58,077 nucleotides of DNA from a virus, in IMG/VR virus record IMGVR_UViG_3300036819_000091, positions 1 through 58,077 of that record, one strand, 5' to 3'. A program made the translations under genes and the position numbers. Below the pieces are notes generated by a model, which was given only the letters and a program-made list of their open reading frames with translations, searched no databases and was not told the origin of the DNA. Of the stretch, positions 1 to 7,057 are shown one piece after another (the first letter of the stretch is position 1; the number at the start of each line of letters is the position of its first letter).

Positions 1-270
1 GTGTCGGACGAGTTCGCCCGGATGATGCAGGCCGAGGGCATGGCCGGCGCCAAGCCCGACTCGCGGGGCCGCATGTACGCGCTGCTGGCCGAGGTCCCCA
101 ACGTGGGGCTGTCGGTGCTGGAGATCGGCGCCCGGCTGGAGCGGGAGCGCATCGGCGTGGACCGGGGCACCATCCACCGGTGGCTGCGCGCAGACCTGGA
201 GGCGGTCCCGCCGCGGATCGTCAAGAGGGGCGACGGGCAGGGCGCCCGGTACCTGCTGGCCAAGCAGTGA
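1..270 (+). CDS. small winged helix-turn-helix-like protein (5' end possibly cut)
   Basis: An 89-codon frame opens with GTG at the first base, so the real start may lie outside the window. Residues about 22-75 look like a winged helix: a first helix (GRMYALLAEVP), a short LSVLEIGARL helix, a recognition-like helix around TIHRWLRADL, and a wing ending GQGARYLL. A role as a DNA-binding regulator is inferred from this pattern only. It overlaps the next gene by 4 bases (GTGA), so the two are probably translated together. Confidence 0.6.
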   Translation: MSDEFARMMQAEGMAGAKPDSRGRMYALLAEVPNVGLSVLEIGARLERERIGVDRGTIHRWLRADLEAVPPRIVKRGDGQGARYLLAKQ

Positions 271-488
271 GCCCGCGCCGCCCGGTGCCTGCGGGCAGGT
301 GCGCGGTGCTGTCGCATGAGTGGGACAACGGGTGGGGCGGGCTGGTCGTCCTGGAGTGCGACCAGCCGCCCGGGCACCGCGGCGTAGAGCTGGCCCACGG
401 GTTCCTGCTGACCGCGCCGGGCCTGCACCACGACCCGCACGGCATCGTCTGGATGGACTGCGGCCGGGACCACCCGCACTGCTCCTGA
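267..488 (+). CDS. hypothetical protein, 73 aa
   Basis: GTG at 267 overlaps the upstream stop (GTGA). The product is rich in Trp, His and Cys (CAVLSHEWDNGW near the start; CGRDHPHC at the C-terminus), with three spaced Cys and several His that could bind a metal. I recognise no family. It closes the small two-gene unit at the left edge. Confidence 0.55.
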   Translation: MSPRRPVPAGRCAVLSHEWDNGWGGLVVLECDQPPGHRGVELAHGFLLTAPGLHHDPHGIVWMDCGRDHPHCS

Positions 489-507
489 GCGGCGTATAAC
501 TGGGGGT

Positions 508-527
508 CCGGCCGCGCTGGCGGCCGG
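508..527 (+). terminator. GC hairpin between 488 and 558
   Basis: A perfect 8-bp stem CCGGCCGC / GCGGCCGG with a 4-base loop, lacking a U-tract. It lies between the stop at 488 and the secreted-protein gene at 558, just after a TATAAC that could be a -10 box (495-500). It could act as a terminator for the upstream pair or as a 5' UTR hairpin of the next gene. Confidence 0.4.
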
Positions 528-557
528 GGGGCGCTGCCCCCAACCGGAAGGACATCC

Positions 558-1181
558 ATGATCCGCACTCTCAGGCGGGCGCTCGCGCTGCTCGCCGTGC
601 CCGCCGCCGCCGTGGCGCTGGTGGCGCTCCCGCAGGCCGCGCAGGCCGCGCCGGCGCACCCGGCCCGCCATGCCGTGGTCAAGCCCGACGCCACGTTCGG
701 GGCGTTCTACATCTGCGCCAACGGGGGCGCCGGGCTGTGCCTCCAGAACAGCGGGGTGACCAACTCGTTCGTCGCCAACGACGTGATGGCGGCGGGCGGC
801 CCCACCAAGCAGGAATGGAAGCTGGTAGAGGTCGGGTTCGCTGACCACTCCACGTACCCGTTCGCCACCAAGGCGCTCAACCAGCAGGTGGCGGCGGGCC
901 GGACGGTCTACACCATCCACAACACGTACAGCAACGTCGAGTGCCTGAATGCCTCGACCAGCTTCGAGACGATCATGGAGCCGTGCACCGGGCCTAACCC
1001 GGTGACCGGGCAGCTATTCGTGGCCACCGGGTCGGGGCGGCTGGTCAACGTCGCGTTCTCCAACGCGCAGGGCGCCCTGATGTTCTACTTCTCCAGCGGC
1101 ACTGACGGGGGCCGGCCCGGGTTCACGTCGGTGGGCACGCACCCGTGCCCGGCGTTCTGCTGGGGCAACGTCGATCACTAG
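558..1181 (+). CDS. secreted protein, 207 aa, ricin/lectin-like pattern
   Basis: ATG at 558 follows a GGAAGG ribosome site by 7 bases. Residues 1-31 form a typical Sec signal: basic start (RTLRR), Ala/Leu/Val core, and a probable signal peptidase I cut after AQA. The mature part has spaced cysteines (FYICANGGAGLCLQN, SNVECLNAS, METCTG-like EPCTG, HPCPAFCWG) that could form disulfides outside the cell. The GLCLQNSG and NVECLNAS blocks recall the small beta-trefoil-like exported proteins common in actinobacteria and their phages; this is resemblance, not proof. No catalytic motif is visible. It sits alone between two hairpins, as an independently transcribed accessory gene would. Confidence 0.7.
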   Translation: MIRTLRRALALLAVPAAAVALVALPQAAQAAPAHPARHAVVKPDATFGAFYICANGGAGLCLQNSGVTNSFVANDVMAAGGPTKQEWKLVEVGFADHSTYPFATKALNQQVAAGRTVYTIHNTYSNVECLNASTSFETIMEPCTGPNPVTGQLFVATGSGRLVNVAFSNAQGALMFYFSSGTDGGRPGFTSVGTHPCPAFCWGNVDH

Positions 1182-1212
1182 CCTGACCTGCGCCGCTGGC
1201 GCATAGCAGGGC

Positions 1213-1254
1213 GTACTGGCCCGTCACCCGGCACACCGGGCGGCGGGCCAGTAC
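1213..1254 (+). terminator. hairpin terminator after the first secreted-protein gene
   Basis: A perfect 11-bp stem GTACTGGCCCG / CGGGCCAGTAC encloses a second 5-bp stem (CCCGG/CCGGG). It lies 32 bases after the stop at 1181 and 55 bases before the next start. There is no U-tract, as is common for terminators in high-GC genomes. Confidence 0.6.
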
Positions 1255-1308
1255 CATTCCGGGTGTCCGGGCCGCCGTGGCCCGGCCTGGCGAGGGGAAC
1301 ACCGCAAC

Positions 1309-2151
1309 ATGAGAGCAACACGGTTCACTGCGCCGCTGCTGGCGCTGGCCGCTGCTGGCGCGCTGGCGCTGGCTGCCGGCGCGCCCGCCGGCGCGTCCGG
1401 GGTGCAGAGCTGCGCCACCACTGGCGCGTCTGCCTGCTACACCGACCTGGCCACGCAGGCCCTGGCGGGCCGCATCGTCGCGGGGAACAACGGCGAGGCG
1501 TTCAACAACGTGCGCGGCACGTTCCACCCCGCCGTGGGGTCCACGTCGAACGCGGCGGTCACGCTCCAGACCAGCCTCACCACGGGCGGGTTCACCGCGG
1601 AGGAGGCCATGGTGCTGGGCGGCGGCACGTGCCCCGCCGACGAGTGGGCCGTGGAGGGCGGGCTGGGCACCACCACCGCGCCGGGGCCGCTGGCGCTGGT
1701 GTCGCTGCACCAGCTCCCCGGCAGTTTCTGCGTGGCGGCGGGCGGGTCGTTCTACCTCGACCTGTACTACTCGACGCTGCGCCGGCAGATCGACTTCCGG
1801 GGCGGCCTGGCCGAGTTCACCAACACCAACGTCCTGGAGTCCGACTTCGTGGGGCTGCGCGTGTTCCGCGATCCCAGCGTGGGGGTGCACTACACCGCGG
1901 CGCTGCCCACCGTGGATCAGTCGCAGTTCTGCTTTACCCGCGACGGGCTGACCAAGCTGAACCACCCGCTGCTGCGGGCGGGCAGCACCAACTCGCGGCT
2001 GAACCTGGCCAGCGTCAACGCCAACGACGTGCAGGCCCTGGTGACCGCTGACGGCCCCCCGGACCACCCCACCGCGGGTGACCCGGTGTTCCTGCGGGCC
2101 TCTGCGGGGTACGGCACGGGCGGCTCATTCTGCGTGGCCGCGACCGGCTGA
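1309..2151 (+). CDS. secreted protein of unknown function, 280 aa
   Basis: ATG at 1309 is preceded by GAGGGGAA. Residues 1-29 are a Sec signal (MRATR, then Ala/Leu/Gly core, cut near AGAS). The mature protein has Cys residues at SCATTGASAC, GGGTCPADEW, GSFCVAAGG, SQFCFTRDG and GSFCVAATG; the last repeats the sequence around GSFCVAAGG in mid-protein. Predicted to be beta-rich and exported. I recognise no enzyme family. It is followed by a strong terminator and faces the minus-strand left arm. Confidence 0.7.
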   Translation: MRATRFTAPLLALAAAGALALAAGAPAGASGVQSCATTGASACYTDLATQALAGRIVAGNNGEAFNNVRGTFHPAVGSTSNAAVTLQTSLTTGGFTAEEAMVLGGGTCPADEWAVEGGLGTTTAPGPLALVSLHQLPGSFCVAAGGSFYLDLYYSTLRRQIDFRGGLAEFTNTNVLESDFVGLRVFRDPSVGVHYTAALPTVDQSQFCFTRDGLTKLNHPLLRAGSTNSRLNLASVNANDVQALVTADGPPDHPTAGDPVFLRASAGYGTGGSFCVAATG

Positions 2152-2170
2152 CCGGGCCAGCACCAGAGCT

Positions 2171-2210
2171 GCAACAGCCCCGCCACACAGTGCTGTGGCG
2201 GGGCTGTTGC
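2171..2210 (+). terminator. 16-bp perfect-stem terminator for the plus-strand unit
   Basis: GCAACAGCCCCGCCAC is followed, after an 8-base loop, by its exact complement. It starts 20 bases after the stop at 2151 in a convergent gap and would stop rightward transcripts from running into the left arm. Confidence 0.8.
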
Positions 2211-2230
2211 ATGCGCGTGGCATGCGGTGT

Positions 2231-2246
2231 GGCGCCACGTGGCGCC
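2231..2246. promoter_or_regulatory. 16-bp perfect palindrome between two terminators
   Basis: GGCGCCACGTGGCGCC is fully self-complementary with no loop, the form expected of a site for a dimeric DNA-binding protein rather than an RNA hairpin. It lies between the two convergent terminators, where no promoter is needed, so its role is open. Confidence 0.4.
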
Positions 2247-2263
2247 CGTGTTGTATCCGCAGG

Positions 2264-2316
2264 TCAGCGGCCCCGTGCCCGCCCTGGAGAGGGGCCGGCG
2301 GGCACGGGGCCGCTGA
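2264..2316 (-). terminator. 20-bp perfect-stem terminator of the minus-strand left arm
   Basis: A 20-bp stem without mismatch (5' arm 2264-2283, 3' arm 2297-2316) with a 13-base loop containing CTGGAGAGG. It starts 19 bases beyond the end of the last left-arm gene (2336). It is the longest perfect stem I noticed in the window and fits as the terminator of the whole left-arm transcript. Confidence 0.8.
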
Positions 2317-2335
2317 GCCTGTGGCGGTGTGGCAG

Positions 2336-2524
2336 CTAGCGGGCGTATACGTGGGCCTCGGTCAGCTCGGAGCCGTCCACGTCCAGCGCCCATGCCACCT
2401 CATAGACACGGGCTGCGGCCACGTCTCTGGTGCGGATCAGGTCCCCGATGCGGGGCACGGCGGGGAGCGTGTAGTGGGCGGGGCGGATGCCGGGCCGGTC
2501 GATCCACACCTGGACGGGGATCAC
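2336..2524 (-). CDS. hypothetical protein, 62 aa
   Basis: Last gene of the left arm. ATG at 2524 overlaps the stop of the preceding gene (ATGA). The sequence begins MIPVQVWIDRPG and alternates hydrophobic and polar residues like a small single-domain beta protein. No known family or motif. Confidence 0.65.
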   Translation of the reverse strand: MIPVQVWIDRPGIRPAHYTLPAVPRIGDLIRTRDVAAARVYEVAWALDVDGSELTEAHVYAR

Positions 2525-2730
2525 GGTGTCTCCTTCGGTGCGGCGGTGTCGGCCAGGTAGCGGGCACCGTCAGCGGCGTGGCGCAGTTCGCTGGTGACGG
2601 TGCCCAGCCGGGCGGTCTCCTTCTTGGTGATGCCGGGCTGGTGGTGCCTGGACCACACCAGCGCGGCGGCTGCGTCGGCCTGCACTGCGGCTATGCGCAG
2701 GGTGTTGGCGGTGGCCTGGTCAATGGCCAC
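2521..2730 (-). CDS. hypothetical helical protein, 69 aa
   Basis: Starts at ATG 2730 and overlaps its downstream neighbour by 4 bases. The product is Ala-rich and probably all-helical (ANTLRIAAVQADAAAALVW; TSELRHAADGARYLAD). No family recognised. Its 5' end overlaps the preceding gene (stop at 2720), in line with a coupled chain. Confidence 0.65.
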   Translation of the reverse strand: MAIDQATANTLRIAAVQADAAAALVWSRHHQPGITKKETARLGTVTSELRHAADGARYLADTAAPKETP

Positions 2731-2935
2731 GGGGGGTGTCCTGCGGGGCGTCGGGCGCGTGGGCGGCCAGGGCGAGCGCGGCCTGGCAGAGGCGGACCAG
2801 CTCGGCTACCTGGCCGGGGTCCATGCGGACGGTGCCCACGGTGGTGGTGCCGTCGCTCCAGGCCGTCACCGGGAACCTGTAGCCGCGGTGGCCGCAGGCG
2901 GTGCCCAGCTCTACGCGGGCCAGGTCAGGTGCCAT
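2720..2935 (-). CDS. hypothetical protein, 71 aa
   Basis: I chose ATG at 2935 over an in-frame ATG at 3013 because the longer form would run deep into the preceding gene and its extra 26 residues look like a shadow (SSRPPSSRRAW). The product (MAPDLARVELGTACGHRGYRF) has a CGH motif, a beta-rich middle and an amphipathic C-terminal helix (PGQVAELVRLCQAALALAA). Function unknown. Confidence 0.6.
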   Translation of the reverse strand: MAPDLARVELGTACGHRGYRFPVTAWSDGTTTVGTVRMDPGQVAELVRLCQAALALAAHAPDAPQDTPRGH

Positions 2936-3170
2936 CGGCGCACCGCTGCCCGGCCAGGCACGCCGCGACGATGGCGGCCTGCTGGATGCGGATGGTGTCG
3001 CGCCAGTCCTCAAACCGGCGCTGCTGGCGGGCGGCTATCTCCCTGACCGAGTTGCCGGGGGTGATGATCGCCATGGGCGCCGGGGGCGGCCGGTAGTCCA
3101 GCCATGCCTGCCACTGGCGGTAGTGCTCGGCGCAGAGTGGCCGCTGGGCGGCGGTGTCAGTGGCTGGCAT
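2925..3170 (-). CDS. hypothetical protein, 81 aa
   Basis: ATG at 3170 overlaps the preceding gene by 14 bases; its own stop overlaps the next start by 11. The protein has CAEHYRQWQAWLDY near the N-terminus and a helical segment REIAARQQRRFEDWRDTIRIQQ, suggesting a small helical binding protein. No family recognised. Confidence 0.65.
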   Translation of the reverse strand: MPATDTAAQRPLCAEHYRQWQAWLDYRPPPAPMAIITPGNSVREIAARQQRRFEDWRDTIRIQQAAIVAACLAGQRCADGT

Positions 3171-3978
3171 GGTCGGGCTCCCTGCTGGTCGCGGCGGCGA
3201 TGACGCGGGCGGCTGCCCGGCGGTTGCCGCCTAGGTGCATGTCGGCTAGCTGCCGCGCGGACAGCGCCCGGCCGCTGCGGGCGCTGATGGTGTAGGCGTC
3301 TGCTGCGGCGGCCAGCGCGGCGGCCTCTGCGGCCGGGCCGGCGGCGCGCCTGCGCCGCGGTGCGGGCCGGCGCGGCGGCCCGGGGTCCGGGTCCGGGCCG
3401 GGGCGCGCCGGCGGCGCGGCGTAGGCGTACGGGTCGGGGTCGTCGGGGAACGACGGCACGCCCGGGTGCGCCGCCGGCGCGGGCTGGCGGGCCTGCTGGC
3501 GCAGGTACCGGCGCAGGGCGGCGCGGGCGCGCCACCCGGGCCGGGCCGCCGGCTGGCGCGCACGGGCGGCGCGGATCAGGCGCTTGAGCATGCCCAGCCC
3601 GACCGCCAGCAGCAGCGCCGCGGCGAGCGGCGGCACCGCGGCGGTGGCGCGCCAGGTCCAGGCGTCTGCCCATGCGTGGCCCACGTTGCCGGCCACGCTG
3701 GCGGCCAGCCCCGCGGCGGTGATGATCCACGCGGGCCACCTGGCCCGCCACCCGTAGCCGTCCAGCACCATGACGAACAGCACCATCTCGCCCACCACGG
3801 TGAAGCTGTCCACCATCAGGGGCCAGATGTACGCCCAGCCGCCGGGCAGCCCGTGGGCAGCCGCCCAGCCGAGCAGCGACCGGAACGACTCGGACAGGGC
3901 CACCGCGGTGGCCGCGATGATCCCCGCGGCGGCGACGGCCAGGGCGGCGGTGCGGACGGCGCGCTGCACGGCGCTCAT
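3157..3978 (-). CDS. DUF2637 (SpdB-like) membrane protein, 273 aa
   Basis: Residues 1-135 hold about four membrane segments: AALAVAAAGIIAATAVAL, the WAYIWPLMVDSFTVVGEMV block, WIITAAGLAASVAG, and ALLLAVGLGML. The WPLMVDSF signature is typical of DUF2637, a family seen in Streptomyces conjugative plasmids and integrative elements (spread proteins) and in some actinophages. Residues about 140-230 are an Arg/Pro/Ala-rich cytoplasmic linker. The end (SARQLADMHLGGNRRAAARVIAA) resembles the helix-turn-helix tail many members carry. Starts at ATG 3978, overlapping its upstream neighbour by 4 bases. Its role in a phage is unknown; a DNA-membrane anchoring function is speculative. Confidence 0.8.
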   Translation of the reverse strand: MSAVQRAVRTAALAVAAAGIIAATAVALSESFRSLLGWAAAHGLPGGWAYIWPLMVDSFTVVGEMVLFVMVLDGYGWRARWPAWIITAAGLAASVAGNVGHAWADAWTWRATAAVPPLAAALLLAVGLGMLKRLIRAARARQPAARPGWRARAALRRYLRQQARQPAPAAHPGVPSFPDDPDPYAYAAPPARPGPDPDPGPPRRPAPRRRRAAGPAAEAAALAAAADAYTISARSGRALSARQLADMHLGGNRRAAARVIAAATSREPDHASH

Positions 3979-4277
3979 GCGGCTGCCTCTGCCGCGGCGG
4001 CGGCGGCCACGGCGAGCCGGTCAGCGTCGAATCCGGCCCCTGTGCGGTGGGCGCGGACCAGCGCCCGCGCCGGCGGGTGCACGGCGGCTAGCTGCTCAAG
4101 CAGCCTGAGCGGCCGCTCGCCGCAGCCACGGCATACAGAGCCGGGCCACGGGACTGGCAGGCAGGTGGTTAGTGCCAGGTGGCCTCTGCGGGCCGCACAG
4201 TCGATCTGAGGGCCGCCGCGGGGGCAGGCCAGGGTGCCGTCCGGTGCGCGCCCGTACCCGCCGGTCACGGCGTCCAC
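3975..4277 (-). CDS. hypothetical Cys-rich protein, 100 aa
   Basis: Contains a possible zinc site: CPRGGPQIDC early, then CLPVPWPGSVCRGCGERPL, followed by an Ala-rich helix at the C-terminus. Its start overlaps the preceding gene by 13 bases; its stop overlaps the DUF2637 gene start (ATGA). No family recognised. Confidence 0.6.
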   Translation of the reverse strand: MDAVTGGYGRAPDGTLACPRGGPQIDCAARRGHLALTTCLPVPWPGSVCRGCGERPLRLLEQLAAVHPPARALVRAHRTGAGFDADRLAVAAAAAAEAAA

Positions 4278-4696
4278 CGGAACACGCTGCCCTGCGCCCG
4301 CATCATGGCCGCAGACTCGTCCCAGACGTGCCAGTCGGGGGAGTCGTCCAGGTCAGTCATGGTGACCCGCACGCCCATGACCTGGTCGGGCATGCCGGGG
4401 TACGGCTGGCCGCCGCCGGGCAGCAGGGCCGCGGCGATGAGGTCAGCGGCGTCGCGGGCCAGCACCAGCACCAGGGCGCTGCCGGTCCGGCCGGGGGCGG
4501 GGCCGCGCAGGTACTCGTCGGCGGCCTGGAGCGCCACCGCGCGGACCATGGCCTCCGCGCTGGCCCGGGTCATGTTCTCCATGACGGCACGGGCGGCGTG
4601 GTCGGTGGCCAGGGCGTCCATGGCGTCCAGCTCGGGGGTGCCGTGCATGGCGCGGCGCACGTCTGCCAGGCGCACCCGGCTGGCGGGGGCGGTCAC
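4265..4696 (-). CDS. hypothetical protein, 143 aa
   Basis: GTG at 4696 overlaps the preceding stop (GTGA); longer forms in this frame would be shadows of that gene. The sequence is helical (RLADVRRAMHGTPELDAMDAL; AEAMVRAVALQAADEYL) and ends with an acidic, Trp-containing stretch (DLDDSPDWHVWDESAAMM). No known motif. Confidence 0.6.
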   Translation of the reverse strand: MTAPASRVRLADVRRAMHGTPELDAMDALATDHAARAVMENMTRASAEAMVRAVALQAADEYLRGPAPGRTGSALVLVLARDAADLIAAALLPGGGQPYPGMPDQVMGVRVTMTDLDDSPDWHVWDESAAMMRAQGSVFRWTP

Positions 4697-5208
4697 AGCG
4701 CCGCCACCCCGCACGCGGCGGCGGCGCGGACCACCGCGTCGGCCAGGCCGCCCGCGTCGTCGGCGCGGCCGGCCATGGGCATGGCGGCGGCCAGCAGGTC
4801 GCGCCACGCCGCGGTGGCGGCCACGGTCGCGGCGGGGTCGTGGCGCTGGATGTGGCGGGCCACCTGCGGGGTGAGGTCCTGCACGTCGGTCAGGGCCAGG
4901 TTGCAGAGGCCCCGGCCGCCCATCGCGGGGTACTGCTGGTCTGAGTACAGGCCGGCGCTGTAGCTGCCGCACCCGCTGCGGGTGCCGTCGCCGGGGTGGT
5001 ACAGGATCTCCTGATTGCCGGCGATGGCCAGGCCGGGGTCTAGCAGGGTGTCGTCGTGGGCGCAGTGCCACCGCCACGTCTCGGGCTCTGCCGCGGGCTG
5101 CCCGGGCCGGCCGCAGGCGGCCATGGCGGCCCGGTCCTCGTCGTTCAGGGCGGCCAGTATCAGGGCGGCGGCCCGGTGCATCTGCGCGGCGGTCAGTCGG
5201 TCGGTCAT
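4693..5208 (-). CDS. hypothetical protein, 171 aa
   Basis: ATG at 5208 is chosen because CTGGAGAGG lies at 5216-5224, 7 bases upstream, exactly as at other left-arm starts. The N-terminal third is helical (TAAQMHRAAALILAALNDEDR); the middle has WRWHCAHDD, Gly and Tyr residues; the rest is Ala-rich helix. A second helical block (DPAATVAATAAWRDLLAAAM) follows. Function unknown. Confidence 0.65.
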   Translation of the reverse strand: MTDRLTAAQMHRAAALILAALNDEDRAAMAACGRPGQPAAEPETWRWHCAHDDTLLDPGLAIAGNQEILYHPGDGTRSGCGSYSAGLYSDQQYPAMGGRGLCNLALTDVQDLTPQVARHIQRHDPAATVAATAAWRDLLAAAMPMAGRADDAGGLADAVVRAAAACGVAAL

Positions 5209-5260
5209 GGTGTTGCCTCTCCAGGGTTGGCCTCGGTCAGCGGATCGTGAATGCAGGGGG

Positions 5261-5293
5261 CTAGCGGAGCGCCCACGCGGCGCGCAGCCACCC
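5261..5293 (-). pseudogene. remnant of an HNH nuclease 3' end
   Basis: These 33 bases read GWLRAAWALR-stop, nearly the last residues of the HNH gene ending at 6219 (RWLRAAWELR-stop). At DNA level 27 of 32 aligned bases agree. The stub sits just before the CTGGAGAGG of the gene at 4693-5208. The simplest reading is that gene 5304-6200 and a new HNH 3' end entered here, leaving the old 3' end behind. Confidence 0.6.
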
Positions 5294-5303
5294 CCACCTT
5301 TGG

Positions 5304-6200
5304 TCACAGGTAGTCGTCCGGCGGGCCGTCCGGTGACCCGTCCGGCCAGTCCTCGGCCAAGGAGACGGCAACTGCCCGCTCCAGTAGCGGGTAAAGCGGG
5401 GACTCGTCCGTGGCGTCCGGCGCGAGCCGGGCGAGCCGGTCCGCCAGCTCGATCAGATCTTCTAGGGCCTGCTGCACCTCGGCTGCCTGCCGCTGGCGGT
5501 GCGTGATCATCTCGCGGTACTGGCCTAGCGTGGCCTCACCGCATCGGATATGCAGCCAGCTACCCTCTGCATCACGGATGGTGACCATGGCCGGGCACAG
5601 GCCGATCTGGTCATCGCGGTCACCCCGGATTACCCCGGCGATGGTGGCGCGTAGCCCGGCCGGCACCGGACCACCCTTCAGCAGGTCTGCGTCGATGTCC
5701 AGCTCGCTGGCCAGCCCTGTGACCATGGCGGCCATAGTCACAGGGCCATCCGTCCCGTGGACGATCTTGGCCGCCGCTTTCCTGAACCGCGTGCCGCCAC
5801 TACTGAGCCGGGCCAGCGTCCGCTTACGGCGGGCGGCCTGGTAGTAGGCAGTGGGACTCGACACCGCTCGAAGCTCCCGGATGAAGTCGCTGAAATCCTG
5901 ATCGGTCATCTCCGCGTACCAGGTCGCGGCCCTGCGCTCGTGTCCCTCATACGGATGCCAGCCGAGCTGTGCCATGCGCCGCAGGGCCGTACATTCCAGG
6001 CGGGCTGCCTCCAGCGCAACGTCAGCAGCGGTCTTCTTGATCTTTGCCCATGTCCGCACCAGCTCTGCCTTCTCGCGGGCCGCACCGGCATCGGCAAGCG
6101 GCGCGGTGCCCATCGACTCCCGTACGGCTCGCATCTGCCCTATGAGCAGGCTGCCATCAAGATGGCCGCCGTCAGCGGGCACCGCTAGCTCAGCGCTCAT
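5304..6200 (-). CDS. hypothetical helical protein, 298 aa, probable recent insertion
   Basis: ATG at 6200 follows a GTGGAGGG ribosome site. The protein is mainly helical: residues 40-80 (AREKAELVRTWAKIKKTAAD), a Trp/Tyr-rich middle (GWHPYEGHERRAATWYAEM), and a long C-terminal helix (YREMITHRQRQAAEVQQALE). No family I can name. Base use differs: it is visibly richer in A/T and uses codons such as ATA, AGA and TTG that neighbours avoid. Together with the HNH stub just past its end (5261-5293), this suggests it arrived by recombination. Confidence 0.75.
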   Translation of the reverse strand: MSAELAVPADGGHLDGSLLIGQMRAVRESMGTAPLADAGAAREKAELVRTWAKIKKTAADVALEAARLECTALRRMAQLGWHPYEGHERRAATWYAEMTDQDFSDFIRELRAVSSPTAYYQAARRKRTLARLSSGGTRFRKAAAKIVHGTDGPVTMAAMVTGLASELDIDADLLKGGPVPAGLRATIAGVIRGDRDDQIGLCPAMVTIRDAEGSWLHIRCGEATLGQYREMITHRQRQAAEVQQALEDLIELADRLARLAPDATDESPLYPLLERAVAVSLAEDWPDGSPDGPPDDYL

Positions 6201-6218
6201 GTGTTTCCCTCCACGTCC

Positions 6219-6791
6219 CTATCGAAGTTCCCACGCGGCGCGGAGCCACCGGGCCGGGTTCAGCCGGGCGCGCCGCTCGGCCGCGAGGATCTGCGCGGCC
6301 ACCGCGGCGTCAGCGGACCCCGGCCACGACCGGTACACCACCAGGCCGCTGCGGTACCGCCAGTAGTTCGACTTGATGCGGTTGCACCGGCCGCAGAGCG
6401 TGACGAAATTCCACAGCACGTTCAGGCCGCCGCACGACCACGGGCGGACGTGATCGAGCTGGAGCTGCCACCCGTCGCCGCACCAGAGGCAGGCGTCCCG
6501 GTCGGCGGCGTACACCGCGCGGCGCAGCAGCACCGGGATGTGGGGACGCCCCTCGCGGCGGTCACGGTGCCACATGCGCCACCGGCACGGCACCAGGCCG
6601 CCGGCCAGGCCGGGCAGCCCGTACACCACGGCCACGGCCAGCAGCGGCCAGCACGGCAGCACCAGCACCGCGGCGGCAGCCAGCCCAGCCCAGCCCAGCG
6701 GCCGGGCCTCGTGCTGCCACCCTGCGGCCAGGCCGGCCAGCAGGCAGGCGTCTGCGCCCAGCAGGTGCAGGCGCGGCCTGCGGCGGGTCAC
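6219..6791 (-). CDS. HNH endonuclease with N-terminal membrane segments, 190 aa
   Basis: GTG at 6791 overlaps the preceding stop. Residues about 1-60 contain hydrophobic stretches (AGLAAAAVLVLPCWPLLAVAVVYGLPG) that should cross the membrane. The C-terminal half is a clear HNH fold: CLWCG, then LQLDHVRPWSCGGLN with the metal-binding His, NVLWNFVTLCGRCNRIK with the Asn and second zinc Cys pair. HNH enzymes of this type nick or cut DNA and in phages often act with terminase or in homing. The membrane anchor is unusual. Its last 11 codons are duplicated at 5261-5293. Confidence 0.8.
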   Translation of the reverse strand: MTRRRPRLHLLGADACLLAGLAAGWQHEARPLGWAGLAAAAVLVLPCWPLLAVAVVYGLPGLAGGLVPCRWRMWHRDRREGRPHIPVLLRRAVYAADRDACLWCGDGWQLQLDHVRPWSCGGLNVLWNFVTLCGRCNRIKSNYWRYRSGLVVYRSWPGSADAAVAAQILAAERRARLNPARWLRAAWELR

Positions 6792-7057
6792 TGCGGCCAC
6801 CCCCCGTCGTCTTCCAGGGTGTCGGCCTCGGGCAGCAGCGGCAGCCCGGCGGCGCGGCGGTGCGGGTTGGCGGCGCGGCAGCAGTCGGGGCAGACCGGCT
6901 CGAAGCTGCACGGCTGGCCCGGCGCGGGGACGGTCGGCTGGCCGTCCACGTAGATCACGCCGATGGTGGGCACCCGGTCGGGGTCGCACATGAACACCCG
7001 GCCACAGCCAAGGCACCTGGCCAGCAGCATGGCGTACCCCTCGCCTGGCAGCCTCAT
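6788..7057 (-). CDS. zinc-ribbon protein, 89 aa
   Basis: The pattern CLGCGRVFMCDPDRVPTIG ... CSFEPVCPDCCRAANPHRRAAG matches a small protein conserved in many actinophages: two Cys pairs around a PxRVP core and a C-terminal RANP-R-xxG block. Probably binds zinc; molecular role unknown. Coupled to neighbours on both sides by 4-base overlaps, and directly upstream of the HNH gene. Confidence 0.75.
   Translation of the reverse strand: MRLPGEGYAMLLARCLGCGRVFMCDPDRVPTIGVIYVDGQPTVPAPGQPCSFEPVCPDCCRAANPHRRAAGLPLLPEADTLEDDGGWPQ

Noticed and set aside
1123-2067. 314-codon frame opposite the second secreted-protein gene
   Set aside because: Arg/Gly/His-rich shadow; the plus-strand frame has a signal peptide and coding-like sequence.
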